From Bacteroidota bacterium (GTDB taxonomy: Bacteria; Bacteroidota; Bacteroidia; Flavobacteriales; Weeksellaceae): a DNA stretch of 64,000 bases. The notes beneath the pieces were generated by a model. The model did not search any database and was not told the DNA's origin. It worked only from the letters and a program-made list of their open reading frames with translations. Location of the stretch: the NCBI GenBank assembly GCA_018902795.1, contig JAHIQD010000023.1, forward strand, positions 1-64,000. Reading direction: 5' to 3'. This document shows, piece after piece, positions 33,571-42,640 of this stretch; the stretch's first letter is position 1, and each line of letters starts with the position of its first letter. The position numbers and the translations under genes were made by a program.

Positions 33571-33609
33571 TTTTATGGGAAATAATTAATTAGCCATTAA
33601 GTAATGTGC

Positions 33610-34665
33610 CTATTTAGAAGGGTTTACAACTACAGTGGAGTTGGAAACACTTTTCATGCTCTGCGTCTGTTTACCGTCGGACAGGGTTTCTGTCTGGGTT
33701 GTTTTCACAGTGATATGCTGGTTTTTAATCCATCCTGTATTCTGGTCAAGGGTAATGGTTCCGTTTTGTGACAGTTCGGAACTCATGCTTCTGGTAATTC
33801 CTTCCTGAGTTTTTTTGTCAGATTTATGAGGAATTCCGCCTGCCACCGCAATGGTAGCAACACCGTCTGCAACACTTTTCAGGGTGTAATTGGTCGTCAG
33901 TTTTATTTTTCCGTCAGGTGTGGCATTTTCACTTTGTGACCACTTGTCTCCAATTCTAGCTCCTTTTGCCGGAATTAAAGTTAAATTTTTCGAAAACTGG
34001 TCTTTCAGAACTTTTTCATTAAAGCTTTCCTTGAAACTGTTTACAAAAGCTGTTTTTTGTTTCGCATCTTTAATTACCGTTCCTAAAGAAGATGAAATTT
34101 TAGGATACACTGCATCAAAACCTGTTATTGAAATCACCTTTCCGGATTCATCCATTTTAAGATTCAGTTTGTTTCCTACGAGGGCTTTGTTTACTTTCCA
34201 CATCATTTTCAGCTGCTCTTCCTTAGGTTCTGCAAGCTTGGTATCCACAACAACTGATTTTCCGTTTGCAGACTGAGAATTTCTTTTTCCTAAAAGGTTA
34301 ATGGTGATATCGTAAACTCCTTTGTCGAAACCGTTCACTGTGAAAGACATTTCGTCGGTAGTTTCGCTGGTTCCGCTCTGGGTTTTTCCGTCCGGAGCGG
34401 TCATCGTCTGAACATCTTTCTGGTAAGTAGTTAAAGGATACGTTTTCCCTTTTTCCAGTTTGAAAGACTGTTTATAAACCCCTAAAGAATCTTTAATCGC
34501 GGCCGCTGAAACTGCAGAACTTTCAGCTTTCGCCGAATCCTGTACAGGAACTTCTACGGTAACGGTTTTCCCAGTTTTGGGATCTACTTTGGTGATGGTT
34601 TGTGTTTCTTTTTTGCAGGAAACCAATGCTATTGAAATAAGCGCGATGGCAGTGAATTTTTTCAT
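33610..34665 (-). CDS. DUF6263-like lipoprotein
   Basis: This 351-residue protein has a lipoprotein signal (MKKFTAIALISIALVSCKKE; lipobox LVSC, Cys17). The mature part contains a linker rich in Ala/Ser (about 42-60). Beta-rich stretches follow (FKLEKGKTYPLTTYQKDVQT; NTGWIKNQHITVKTTQTET), a layout shared with DUF6263 proteins. It is predicted to be anchored in the outer or inner membrane facing the periplasm. No catalytic motif is visible. It lies 39 bp upstream of the DUF4834-like gene in the same direction and may share its transcript. Confidence 0.75.
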   Translation of the reverse strand: MKKFTAIALISIALVSCKKETQTITKVDPKTGKTVTVEVPVQDSAKAESSAVSAAAIKDSLGVYKQSFKLEKGKTYPLTTYQKDVQTMTAPDGKTQSGTSETTDEMSFTVNGFDKGVYDITINLLGKRNSQSANGKSVVVDTKLAEPKEEQLKMMWKVNKALVGNKLNLKMDESGKVISITGFDAVYPKISSSLGTVIKDAKQKTAFVNSFKESFNEKVLKDQFSKNLTLIPAKGARIGDKWSQSENATPDGKIKLTTNYTLKSVADGVATIAVAGGIPHKSDKKTQEGITRSMSSELSQNGTITLDQNTGWIKNQHITVKTTQTETLSDGKQTQSMKSVSNSTVVVNPSK

Positions 34666-34843
34666 TAAAATTTTTTGTGATGTTCAGTATCTAATTTAAC
34701 CCTTAAAAAGTTTACTTTTTGGTATCAACGACAAATTTAAGGTAATTATTTCAAGGTCTTTTGAAACATCAAAAAAAAATTGAACTAAATCTGAAAATCA
34801 TGCAGCAATATATTGAAGTAAGAATCTATTTAAAATAAAAAAA

Positions 34844-34859
34844 CCAGGCAAAAGCCCGG
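34844..34859 (-). terminator. Terminator after the SRPBCC gene
   Basis: CCAGGC-AAAA-GCCCGG, one mismatch; on the minus strand it is followed by TTTTTTTATTTT. The interval 34666-34840 between this and the DUF6263 gene is AT-rich and has no gene. Confidence 0.7.
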
Positions 34860-34879
34860 CTCATATTACGTTTTATGAT

Positions 34880-35398
34880 TTACTGTTCCGAAATTTCTTT
34901 CAGTTTGATTAATCCGCCTCCGTAAGATTTATCCATCTGTCCATCCATAAAAAACTTCATCAGATTCATCGGATAATCCAGTTCGCAATCCATGTTCCAG
35001 GTCACTTTTGTGGAATTTCCTTCAGTCGCGAATAAAATATCTGATGTTGCATCACTTTCAAAAGGTTTTATAAAAAGCATTTTCGTCCCTACTTTTTGAT
35101 TGGGAACCAACGCTGTAATTTCGTGACAGCCCTGGCCAACCTCTTTATTTCCCACCCAGCAGTATTTATCACCAACCGCACCGGAAGTTCCGGAATAATC
35201 CACCTTTAAATTCGGATCAAGTTTCATCCACGGATTCCACTGATTGAAGGCTTTCATCGAGCTGGCATTTCCATAAACCTTTTCTACAGGAGCATTAATG
35301 ACGATCGATTTCTCATAATGATAAGCTTTGCCAACAACCAACATCGCGATGATCAGCACAGCAAAAACGGCAAGAACAATTTTAAAAAAAGTTTTCAT
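34880..35398 (-). CDS. SRPBCC (START/Bet v 1-like) membrane-anchored protein
   Basis: This 172-residue protein begins with an uncleaved helix (FFKIVLAVFAVLIIAMLVVG, 4-23). A polyketide cyclase-type SRPBCC domain follows (YHYEKSIVINAPVEKVYGNA; WNPWMKLDP; VTWNMDCELDYPMNLMKFF). Such domains bind hydrophobic ligands in a deep pocket. The protein should be anchored in the inner membrane with the domain outside. Ligand unknown. Confidence 0.82.
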   Translation of the reverse strand: MKTFFKIVLAVFAVLIIAMLVVGKAYHYEKSIVINAPVEKVYGNASSMKAFNQWNPWMKLDPNLKVDYSGTSGAVGDKYCWVGNKEVGQGCHEITALVPNQKVGTKMLFIKPFESDATSDILFATEGNSTKVTWNMDCELDYPMNLMKFFMDGQMDKSYGGGLIKLKEISEQ

Positions 35399-35521
35399 AA
35401 GTTATTTTTTAGTTATTAAGTAAAACAAATATAAAATTTATTTTTAAGTAAATTTGTCTTTTATAATCTACCGTTTCGGCATTCATATGGCGAAACCCGG
35501 AAACATTAAACATTTTTATAT

Positions 35522-37537
35522 ATGCAAAATCCATTATTGATACCTTTTCAGACTCCATATCATTCCGCACCTTTCAATGAAATTAAAGAAGAACATTTTC
35601 TGCCTGCTTTTCAGGAACTGATCAAAGTTTCGGAAAAAGAGATTGATGATATAGTGAAAAATCCTGCTGAACCTTCTTTTGAAAACGTGATCGAAGCATT
35701 AGCTTTTTCCGGCGAAAAGCTCGATGTAGTTTCAAATATTTTTTTCAATTTAAATTCTGCAGAAACCAACGACGAGATACAGAAAATCGCCCAGGAAGTT
35801 TCACCCCTTTTAACTGAATTTTCTGCGAAGATTTCTCAAAACTTAGCTCTTTTTGAAAAAATAAAAAAAGTCTACGACCAAAAGGAAAAATACAATCTCA
35901 ACGAAGAACAGCAAATGTTGCTGACAGAAACTTACAAAGGTTTTGTAAGAAGCGGCGCTTTGCTGAACGATGCAGACAAAGAAAAATTTAAAAATATCAG
36001 TATTGAACTTTCAAAAAAATCGCTGCAGTTTGGGCAAAATGTTTTAGCGGAAACGAATAATTATTTCAAACACATTACCGAGGAAAAAGATCTGTCGGGA
36101 ATTCCTGAAGCGATAATCCAGCAGTACCGAGAAGAAGCAAAAGAGAGGAATCTTGAAGGTTTTGTGGTTACTTTGCAGTATCCAAGTTATCTTCCCCTGA
36201 TGACTTACGCTGAAAACAGGGAACTCAGGAAAGAACTGGCTTTGGCAAACGGTAAAAAATCTTTTAATAATAATGAATTCGATAATCAGAATTTAATTAA
36301 AGAAATCATCACTTTAAAACAGGAAAAAGCGCAACTTTTAGGTTATAAATCCTATGCTGATTATGTTCTGGAGGAAAGAATGGCAAAATCGCCGAATCAG
36401 GTTACTTCATTTTTAAATGAACTTCTGGAAAAAGCCAGACCTTACGCAGAAAAAGAAATTGCGGAACTGAAAACGCTTGCAAAAGCTGACGGAATTGAAG
36501 AAATGGAAAGTTACGATCATGCTTTTTATGCTGAAAAACTACGCAAACAAAAATTCGATATTGATGATGAAGAACTGAAACCTTATTTTCAGCTTGAAAA
36601 AGTTCAGGAAGCTGTTTTCGGTTTAGCTGAAAGACTTTTCGGATTGAATTTTGTGGAAACGAACGAAATTCAAAAATACCACGACGAAGTAAAAACCTAC
36701 GAAATTTTTGAAAACGGAACCTTCAAAGCGCTTCTTTACGCTGATTATTTCCCAAGAAAAGGAAAAAGAGCCGGTGCGTGGATGACGAGTTTTAAAAATC
36801 AATACAAGAAAAACGGTGAAAATTCGAGACCGCATATTTCCGTGGTCTGCAACTTTTCTAAACCTACTTCAGATACCCCGAGTTTACTTACTTTTCAGGA
36901 AGTGACTACGCTTTTCCATGAATTCGGTCATGCGCTGCACAGCGTTTTGGCTGACACTACTTATCCGAATCTTTCGGGAACCTCAGTAAAATGGGATTTT
37001 GTAGAACTTCCGTCGCAGTTTTTAGAGAATTTCTGTTACGAACCGGAATTCCTGAAAACTTTCGCCAAACATTATCAAACCGGAGAAATTTTGCCTGATG
37101 AAAAAATTCAGAAAATATCTGATTCTAAAAATTTCATGGAAGGTTACCAAACGTTGAGACAGCTTGGTTTTGGAATTCTGGATATAGCGTACCATACTGA
37201 TGCCGATAAAGTAGGCGACATCAAAACCTTTGAAGTGGAAGAAACGAAAGCGACCAATCTTTACCCATCCAATCCGGAAACCGCGATGAGCACGAGTTTT
37301 TCACATATTTTCCAGGGCGGATATTCGGCAGGATATTATTCTTACAAATGGGCAGAAGTTTTAGATGCAGATGCTTTTCAGTATTTCAAGGAAAATGGAA
37401 TTTTCAACCAGGAAATTGCAGCAAAATATAAAGTTTTACTCTCATCAGGCGGCACGAAAGATCCGATGGAGCTGTATAAAAATTTCAGAGGAAGCGAACC
37501 GAAAGTGGAAAGTTTGCTGAAAAGAGCATTTGGGTAA
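35522..37537 (+). CDS. M3-family metallopeptidase (Dcp/oligopeptidase A-like)
   Basis: This 671-residue cytoplasmic zinc peptidase has the active site HEFGHALH with H466, E467 and H470 and the third zinc ligand Glu near 495 (VELPSQFLEN). The end motif SAGYYSYKWAEVLDADAF is typical of M3. Length fits peptidyl-dipeptidase Dcp or OpdA (about 680). It lacks a signal peptide and degrades short peptides in the cytoplasm. Upstream lies a 123-bp gap with no strong -7 element. Confidence 0.92.
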   Translation: MQNPLLIPFQTPYHSAPFNEIKEEHFLPAFQELIKVSEKEIDDIVKNPAEPSFENVIEALAFSGEKLDVVSNIFFNLNSAETNDEIQKIAQEVSPLLTEFSAKISQNLALFEKIKKVYDQKEKYNLNEEQQMLLTETYKGFVRSGALLNDADKEKFKNISIELSKKSLQFGQNVLAETNNYFKHITEEKDLSGIPEAIIQQYREEAKERNLEGFVVTLQYPSYLPLMTYAENRELRKELALANGKKSFNNNEFDNQNLIKEIITLKQEKAQLLGYKSYADYVLEERMAKSPNQVTSFLNELLEKARPYAEKEIAELKTLAKADGIEEMESYDHAFYAEKLRKQKFDIDDEELKPYFQLEKVQEAVFGLAERLFGLNFVETNEIQKYHDEVKTYEIFENGTFKALLYADYFPRKGKRAGAWMTSFKNQYKKNGENSRPHISVVCNFSKPTSDTPSLLTFQEVTTLFHEFGHALHSVLADTTYPNLSGTSVKWDFVELPSQFLENFCYEPEFLKTFAKHYQTGEILPDEKIQKISDSKNFMEGYQTLRQLGFGILDIAYHTDADKVGDIKTFEVEETKATNLYPSNPETAMSTSFSHIFQGGYSAGYYSYKWAEVLDADAFQYFKENGIFNQEIAAKYKVLLSSGGTKDPMELYKNFRGSEPKVESLLKRAFG

Positions 37538-37560
37538 AACTGAAACTCAGCTATTATTTC

Positions 37561-37623
37561 ATCTGCGTCAGCTGCCAATTTGCGGGATATTCTTTTCACG
37601 CTAACCTGGAAGATGACGCAGAT
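37561..37623. repeat. Inverted repeat between convergent genes, possible terminator
   Basis: ATCTGCGTCA (37561-37570) and TGACGCAGAT (37614-37623) pair around a 43-nt loop, followed by ATTTTTTATTT. The sequence resembles a flavobacterial intergenic repeat built around TTTGCGGGATATTCTTTTC. It may act as terminator for both convergent genes. Confidence 0.45.
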
Positions 37624-37628
37624 ATTTT

Positions 37629-38678
37629 TTATTTTAAGCTTCTGTTTTTGACCAATTCGTTTCTCGCTTTCGCGAGCATCGGAATAGAAATAATTCCCAT
37701 TACAATCATAATGACCAGCTGCATGGTGTGGGAAATAAATGCGTAGGAAAGCCCTACTTCACCACCTTCTTCAGGGTTTTTACCCATAGAAAGAAATAAA
37801 GCCATGATGCCCAATTTCAGCGCAAAATGGAAAGCACCAATTCCACCGGATGCAGGAACCATCATTCCCAAAGTTCCCACCACGATGATGAAAAAGCCGT
37901 CAGCAAAAGTAAAATCAGAAGTTTCCGGAAGTGCAAAACATACCAGATAAGCAGCAAGATAATAGGAAATCCAGATCGCAATTGAAAGAAGGATGAATTT
38001 TCCCTTTTGTCTCATTTTAAAAATTGACATCAAACCATGGAAAATCCCTTTCGCAAAATTCAGTCCCTTTTGATAGGCCGTAAATTTCTGAAGGTTCTTT
38101 CTTAACAACAAAAATAAAATGCCGAGGATCATCAACCCTCCGAGGAAAAAATACAAATTATTATTTGGCGCCGTTTGCTGTGTTTTTCCTTTTTCTGCGG
38201 TGACATATTGATAAAATGACAAAATCGCATCGTATTTAAAAATCAAAGTCAAAAGCAGAAAACCGCCCATGCAAACCAAATCGACCACTCTCTCGAGAAT
38301 AATCGTTCCGAAGGATTTATCTACCGGAACTTTTTCCACCCCGAAAAGCGCAGTAGAACGTGCGAGTTCACCACTTCGCGGAATGGTAAGATTCATTAAA
38401 TATCCAAAAGAGATGGTCCAAAAAGCGTTCGCGTTTGAAATTTTATAACCCATCGGTTCAAGTAACAAATTCCAGCGAACAGCCCTGAACCAATATGCCA
38501 AAACCCCGAAAAGTGAGGCGGCAAAAACCCAGAAATAATTCGCTTTTGCGAAATATCCTGCAATTTTTTTAAATTCCATTCCTTTTAAAGCAAACCACAT
38601 GAAAAGTGCGGCAATAGCTAAAGAAACAGCAATCGTAATGAATGATTTTAGAGGATTGGTTTTTTTGATTTCTTCCAA
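37629..38678 (-). CDS. Flippase-like protein (LPG synthase TM domain / UPF0104)
   Basis: This 349-residue membrane protein has about eight helices. It matches the membrane half of lysyl-phosphatidylglycerol synthases (WFRAVRWNLLLEPMGYKIS near 63-81, SFGYLMNLTIPRSGELARST near 90-109, GTLGMMVPASGGIGAFHFAL near 268-287) without the aminoacyl transferase domain. Stand-alone members are thought to move or bind lipids. It lies 27 bp downstream of panD and is probably co-transcribed with it. Confidence 0.85.
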   Translation of the reverse strand: MEEIKKTNPLKSFITIAVSLAIAALFMWFALKGMEFKKIAGYFAKANYFWVFAASLFGVLAYWFRAVRWNLLLEPMGYKISNANAFWTISFGYLMNLTIPRSGELARSTALFGVEKVPVDKSFGTIILERVVDLVCMGGFLLLTLIFKYDAILSFYQYVTAEKGKTQQTAPNNNLYFFLGGLMILGILFLLLRKNLQKFTAYQKGLNFAKGIFHGLMSIFKMRQKGKFILLSIAIWISYYLAAYLVCFALPETSDFTFADGFFIIVVGTLGMMVPASGGIGAFHFALKLGIMALFLSMGKNPEEGGEVGLSYAFISHTMQLVIMIVMGIISIPMLAKARNELVKNRSLK

Positions 38679-38705
38679 AACTGAAATGAATTTTCTATTG
38701 AGAAA

Positions 38706-39056
38706 TTAAGTAAGAAGATTTGTTTTCTCATCAGGAAAAATAATCTTCGGCTGGAAAGTTTTTGCTTCTTCCGGCGTCATCTGCGCGTACGCGATAATGA
38801 TGATGATATCGCCACGCTGAACACGTCGTGCAGCAGGGCCGTTCAGGCAGATTTCCCCTGATTTGCGTTTCCCTTTGATGGCATAAGTATCGAATCTTTC
38901 ACCATTGTTAACATTCACAATAAACACCCTTTCACCCACCATGATTCCTGACGCTTCCAAAAGGTCTTCATCAATGGTGATACTTCCTATATAATTAAGG
39001 TCAGATTCGGTTACCCGGACTCTGTGAATTTTAGATTTAAAAACTTCAATTAGCAT
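38706..39056 (-). CDS. panD: Aspartate 1-decarboxylase, pyruvoyl-dependent
   Basis: This 116-residue proenzyme makes beta-alanine for pantothenate and CoA. The self-cleavage site is G24-S25 (NYIGSIT), which generates the pyruvoyl group. K9, R54 and Y58 are present in the positions of the known active site (FKSKIHR, GERFDTYAI). The C-terminal region IIIIAYAQMTPEEAKTFQPK is typical. Length is slightly shorter than the usual 126. Its -7 element ends 4 nt before the ATG, so it may be leaderless. Confidence 0.95.
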   Translation of the reverse strand: MLIEVFKSKIHRVRVTESDLNYIGSITIDEDLLEASGIMVGERVFIVNVNNGERFDTYAIKGKRKSGEICLNGPAARRVQRGDIIIIIAYAQMTPEEAKTFQPKIIFPDEKTNLLT

Positions 39057-39060
39057 GGCG

Positions 39061-39068
39061 CAAATTTA
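39061..39068 (-). promoter_or_regulatory. -7 element of panD, predicted leaderless
   Basis: TAAATTTG on the minus strand, followed by GCGCC... with only four bases between the final G and the ATG at 39056. Transcription would start at or within a base or two of the start codon. Confidence 0.5.
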
Positions 39069-39390
39069 ATTATTTTAATCAGAACGAACAGAATTTATTA
39101 TCATTTTATTGATTGCTTTATTTATAAAAAACCACTGTTAATAATAGTATGAATGGGCAGTATGAACTTTTTTTGTATCATTATACTCAATGAAGCTAAA
39201 ATATTGATATCAAATTCAATAATTCACAATCATAGTTTTGAAATAATCAAAAGCAATAAATGGCGACAGCTAAAGGAGTTGGCATAATTTTAGAAGTCGC
39301 AAACGCTGATTAATGGATAACAGCCTGATTTATGAGTTTCTGTTAAATTTAAGATTTTAATCACTTTTTAATTATATATATCTAAAAAAT
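39069..39390. other. AT-rich intergenic region with no recognised gene
   Basis: The interval between panD and HU is long for this genome. It contains short AT-rich direct repeats (such as ATTTAA and AATAATT) but no reading frame, no strong hairpin and no -7 element that I trust. It may carry upstream regulation for the highly expressed HU gene. Confidence 0.4.
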
Positions 39391-39420
39391 TTGCACAATT
39401 TGAAAAATGTTTTATATTTG
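39391..39420 (+). promoter_or_regulatory. Strong promoter of the HU gene
   Basis: TTG (39391-39393), 19 bp, TATATTTG (39413-39420): a textbook Bacteroidota housekeeping promoter. The leader to the ATG at 39456 is about 30 nt. Confidence 0.8.
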
Positions 39421-39455
39421 CTTTAACAATAAAACTAACCTAAATAATTAATATT

Positions 39456-39749
39456 ATGAACAAGTCTGAATTAATCGACGCAATCGCAAAGGATGCTAAC
39501 ATCACAAAAGTTGCTGCTAAAGCTGCTCTTGAATCTTTCATTTCTAATGTAACAACTACTTTGAAGCAAAAAGACGGAAAAGTTTCTCTAGTAGGTTTCG
39601 GTACTTTCTCAGTAGCTGAAAGAGCTGCAAGACAAGGTATTAACCCTGCAACTAAAAAACCAATTAAAATTGCTGCTAAAAAAGTTGCGAAATTTAAAGC
39701 TGGTGCTGATTTAGCTGATTCAGTAATGGGCGGTGCTAAGAAAAAATAA
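39456..39749 (+). CDS. HU-family nucleoid DNA-binding protein
   Basis: This 97-residue protein has the HU/IHF fold: a dimerising helix pair (MNKSELIDAIAKDANITK), the VSLVGFGTFSVAERAARQ strand block (43-60) and the arm motif GINPATKKPIKI (61-72) that wraps DNA. Codons are of the A/T-ending type common in highly expressed genes here. A strong promoter and a clear terminator enclose it. It organises the nucleoid. Confidence 0.95.
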   Translation: MNKSELIDAIAKDANITKVAAKAALESFISNVTTTLKQKDGKVSLVGFGTFSVAERAARQGINPATKKPIKIAAKKVAKFKAGADLADSVMGGAKKK

Positions 39750-39773
39750 TCGTTAGATTATACTAACTTTAAA

Positions 39774-39793
39774 GCCTCATCAGTTGATGAGGC
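39774..39793 (+). terminator. Rho-independent terminator after HU
   Basis: GCCTCATCA-GT-TGATGAGGC followed by TTTTTTT. Confidence 0.9.
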
Positions 39794-39868
39794 TTTTTTT
39801 GGCTTAAACATTGAGATTTTTGAGTCTTCAATATATATTATCCGTCGTAAATATTACTACGCTTTCGT

Positions 39869-40513
39869 TTAAGGAGCAAGGCGCGATATTTTCCAGTCAA
39901 AATTTTCCTGGAGTTCATAAATGATTCTGTCATGAAGCCGGTTCGGACGTCCCTGCCAAAATTCAATTTCGTACGGTTTGGCCAAATAGCCACCCCAGTT
40001 TTTCGGTCGCGGAACTTCTTTATTTTCAAATTCCTTTTCTAAATTTCTGAGTTTTTCTTCCAGAAAATTACGGTCCGGAATTACCTGGCTTTGCGGAGAA
40101 ACCATTGCGCCCAACTGACTTCCTTTAGGACGTGAAAAGAAATATCCGTCGCTCAAATTTTCAGCAACTCTTTCTAAGTTGGCTTTGATGATAATCTGCC
40201 TTTCCAAAGTTGGCCAGAAAAAATGAAGACATGCTTTATGATTATTTTCAATAGCTTTTCCTTTCCGGCTTTCATAATTCGTATAAAAAACAAAGCCTTC
40301 CCAATTAAAAGATTTCAACAAAACCATTCGGGTACGCGGACAGCCGTCATTTTCCAGTGTTGAAACTGCCATCGCATTGGCTTCAGAAACATCAGGATTT
40401 TCCTCCGCTTCCAAAAACCAGTTCCGGAACTGCTCCATCGGATTTTCTTTGATATGATTTTCAAGAAGTTGGGATTTTTCGTAAATTTTTCTTTTGTCGT
40501 GAAGGTTTTCCAT
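39869..40513 (-). CDS. pdxH: Pyridoxamine/pyridoxine 5'-phosphate oxidase
   Basis: This 214-residue FMN enzyme oxidises PNP or PMP to PLP. Family features are RMVLLKSFNWEGFVFYTNYE near 60-80 (FMN binding), KGKAIENNHKACLHFFWPTL near 84-103, SQLGAMVSPQSQVI near 130-143, and the C-terminal WQGRPNRLHDRIIYE near 190-204 with the substrate-binding R-x-H. Length agrees with the E. coli enzyme (218). It is divergent from YqgE with 54 bp between the start codons. Confidence 0.95.
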   Translation of the reverse strand: MENLHDKRKIYEKSQLLENHIKENPMEQFRNWFLEAEENPDVSEANAMAVSTLENDGCPRTRMVLLKSFNWEGFVFYTNYESRKGKAIENNHKACLHFFWPTLERQIIIKANLERVAENLSDGYFFSRPKGSQLGAMVSPQSQVIPDRNFLEEKLRNLEKEFENKEVPRPKNWGGYLAKPYEIEFWQGRPNRLHDRIIYELQENFDWKISRLAP

Positions 40514-40526
40514 TAATTTTTTTTAT

Positions 40527-40534
40527 TACATTTG
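40527..40534 (+). promoter_or_regulatory. -7 promoter element of the YqgE gene
   Basis: TACATTTG lies 33 bp before the ATG at 40568; it supports that start over the longer frame from 40532, which would begin inside the promoter. Confidence 0.55.
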
Positions 40535-40567
40535 ATTACAGGTTTTTTATTTGGCCTCACCTATCAG

Positions 40568-41116
40568 ATGAATTATTCTTACAAAGGTAAAATTTTAATT
40601 TCCACTCCGGATATTTCCGGCGATATCTTTTCACGCTCTGTAGTACTGATTGTTGATCATAGTGAAGAAGGTGCTTTCGGGCTGATTCTGAATAAAAAGA
40701 ATACCAACATGAGCGCCAGGCTGCTTACCATTTTTGGCTTTCCGGTAGATGTTTATGAAGGAGGACCGGTGGAAAATGACAAAATATTTTTCATCAACAA
40801 AGGAAAAAAGATCACTGAAAATTTTTCCGAAATCAATGACGAATATTACCTCACCGAAGATATTGAAAGTGTCGTTACGGGAATCATCAGCGAAGAGATT
40901 TCCGTGGAGGAGATCAAAGTATTCTCAGGTTATTCCGGCTGGGCCGCACAACAGCTGGAAAGCGAAATCCGCAGAAAAATCTGGACGGTTGTAGATGTAT
41001 ATAATTTAGATTATACCTTACCCAACGACCATCATTTGTGGAAAAATATCATGCAAAACCTGGGCGGCGAGTTTCTTCTCTGGGCAAACGCACCGGAAGA
41101 CATTTCGATGAACTGA
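40568..41116 (+). CDS. YqgE/AlgH-family protein
   Basis: With the ATG at 40568 (MNYSYKGKILISTPDISGD) the protein has 182 residues, the usual length of UPF0301/YqgE. Typical motifs are GKILISTP, DIFSRSVVLIVDHSEEGAFG, LILNKK, YEGGPVENDKIFFI, FSGYSGWAAQQLESEI and LGGEFLLWANAPEDISMN. The family has no proven biochemical role; AlgH in Pseudomonas affects alginate regulation. The gene order pdxH-yqgE-class IV aminotransferase-START-like is one I associate with Flavobacteriia. Confidence 0.9.
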   Translation: MNYSYKGKILISTPDISGDIFSRSVVLIVDHSEEGAFGLILNKKNTNMSARLLTIFGFPVDVYEGGPVENDKIFFINKGKKITENFSEINDEYYLTEDIESVVTGIISEEISVEEIKVFSGYSGWAAQQLESEIRRKIWTVVDVYNLDYTLPNDHHLWKNIMQNLGGEFLLWANAPEDISMN

Positions 41117-41203
41117 TTTAATAAAAAACTTTAACAAAACTTTAAACATTAGCTCAGTAATTAAAGATACAATCCTCCGTTATTATCATAACATCCAAAA
41201 CTA

Positions 41204-41245
41204 AAACCCGGTGAATGACATTCTTTAAAGTTGTTTCCCGGGTTT
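41204..41245. terminator. Weak inverted repeat between convergent genes
   Basis: AAACCCGG and CCGGGTTT pair around a 26-nt loop. A T-rich run follows on the minus side only (TTTTAGTTTTGG). It may terminate the class IV aminotransferase-like gene. Confidence 0.35.
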
Positions 41246-41252
41246 GTCAATT

Positions 41253-42059
41253 TCAGGCGAAGTTGCTTTTCCATTTTTCAACCATTTCTGTGAATCTGGT
41301 TTTCTGAAAAGCTTTATTTCGGATTTTTGTTACCGTGAAAACTCCTTTCTCATCAGAAATCATTAAAATTTCTTCTGCTTTCTGAGATTCAAAAGCGATC
41401 ATTTCAGATTCCTGAACATCGGCGAGTTTATTTTTATGAACAAAAGTGACGAAGTTCTCCATCAAAGGCGAAATATAAGCGCCTTCCGTCTGTTTCGGGA
41501 TTTTAATCACATTGCCTTCCAAAAATAACAGGTTACCGAAAATACTTCTTGCAATTCTCTTATTGGGATTCAGCAAAATAACATCATCAAGATCATTTTC
41601 CTTCGCGTAAATTTCGGCATAAATATTCTCAGGACAGTGAACACGGATGTTACTTAGAAGATTGGTATTTACGTTGATTTCTTTAATTAAATCCATTTCA
41701 AAATCACCCTGAATTCCCAACACATCATTAACGGTTTTCACTTCAAAGTAAAAAGAAACTTCAGCTTTTCCCAACTGTTCTTCCCCGGAATTCCTATACA
41801 TCAAAAGCTGGATAATTCCGTCTGAAACACCTTGATTAATTACGTTTTCCGTAAAAAGATTCTGAAAAAATTCCAGCGTAAAAGTCAGCGGAATTTTCAT
41901 TCTCATTTTGCGCAATGAAGCCATCAGAAAAAAATAAGATTCTTCGGCAATAATAAGCTGAGAACTGCGGACAAAAAAAGAAACCTTCACCGCATCACCA
42001 TAAAAAAATGCGCGGTTTTGGGCCTGGAAATTTTCGGAAGTAAAGATATGCTGTTCCAA
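41253..42059 (-). CDS. Class IV aminotransferase-like protein, probably inactive
   Basis: This 268-residue protein has the fold-type IV PLP aminotransferase layout: NRAFFYGDAVKVSFFV (15-30), ESYFFLMASLRKMRMKIPLT (40-59), then a C-domain with YAKENDLDDVILLNPNKR (151-168). The position where relatives have the catalytic lysine, in a motif like LLS-x-x-KTNN, reads LLSNIRVHC here, so Lys seems replaced by Arg. The second conserved Glu (xxEGxxxNxF) is also missing: KRIARSIFGNLLFLEGN. It may be a pseudoenzyme or have a non-PLP role. It runs convergent to YqgE and lies downstream of the START-like gene. Confidence 0.8.
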   Translation of the reverse strand: MEQHIFTSENFQAQNRAFFYGDAVKVSFFVRSSQLIIAEESYFFLMASLRKMRMKIPLTFTLEFFQNLFTENVINQGVSDGIIQLLMYRNSGEEQLGKAEVSFYFEVKTVNDVLGIQGDFEMDLIKEINVNTNLLSNIRVHCPENIYAEIYAKENDLDDVILLNPNKRIARSIFGNLLFLEGNVIKIPKQTEGAYISPLMENFVTFVHKNKLADVQESEMIAFESQKAEEILMISDEKGVFTVTKIRNKAFQKTRFTEMVEKWKSNFA

Positions 42060-42132
42060 AATAAGCTGAGTTTAGGTTAAAAAAATAATGAACGAAAAAT
42101 CGTCCATCAAGTTTATCGGTATTCAAAAAAAA

Positions 42133-42519
42133 TTAAGACGCGCCTAATTTTATTTTTAGATTTTCGATCAAGTTTTCCCAGTATAACTGGTTTTCATCTT
42201 CGTCACCGGCATCACAGAAATCGGTGACATTCAGTGACAAATCTTCAGTAATATCATCGATTACGATCGTCATTTCGAAGAAGTTTTTGGTTCCTTCATC
42301 CTCTTCCCAACGAAAACGCACAAAACTTTCAGGCTTGTAACGGATCAGCGTAGCTTTTTCGGCAGGCCCGCCATTCCAGCTGAAGAAAAAATCATCGCCT
42401 TTTTCTACAACCTCGTCAGCAAACCACTCAGAAAGCCCTTCTGCGCTTGCCATATATTCATATAAAATCTCCGACTGACAGTGCATTGGAAATTCATACT
42501 GCACTTTCGTTTTCGCCAT
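42133..42519 (-). CDS. START-like (AHSA1-type SRPBCC) domain protein
   Basis: This 128-residue single-domain protein shows KVQYEFPMHCQSEILYEYMA and SAEGLSEWFADEVVEKGDDF near 4-45, then FFFSWNGGPAEKATLIRYKP and FVRFRWEEDE, the usual order of AHSA1/START-like folds. It is cytoplasmic; ligand unknown. It is followed 73 bp later by the class IV aminotransferase-like gene, a conserved pairing in the group. Confidence 0.85.
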   Translation of the reverse strand: MAKTKVQYEFPMHCQSEILYEYMASAEGLSEWFADEVVEKGDDFFFSWNGGPAEKATLIRYKPESFVRFRWEEDEGTKNFFEMTIVIDDITEDLSLNVTDFCDAGDEDENQLYWENLIENLKIKLGAS

Positions 42520-42640
42520 ATTTCTGCCTTTTTTTAATGTGTCGCAATATATAAATTAATTTTTAATATATGCAAAATATTGGCTGAAATGTGCGAAATA
42601 TCATGTAGCCCGAAGCGTGGAATTTTGCATCATAATCTGT

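Noticed and set aside
41253..42059. pabC or ilvE
   Set aside because: Key catalytic residues are not seen, so a named enzymatic gene symbol is not justified.
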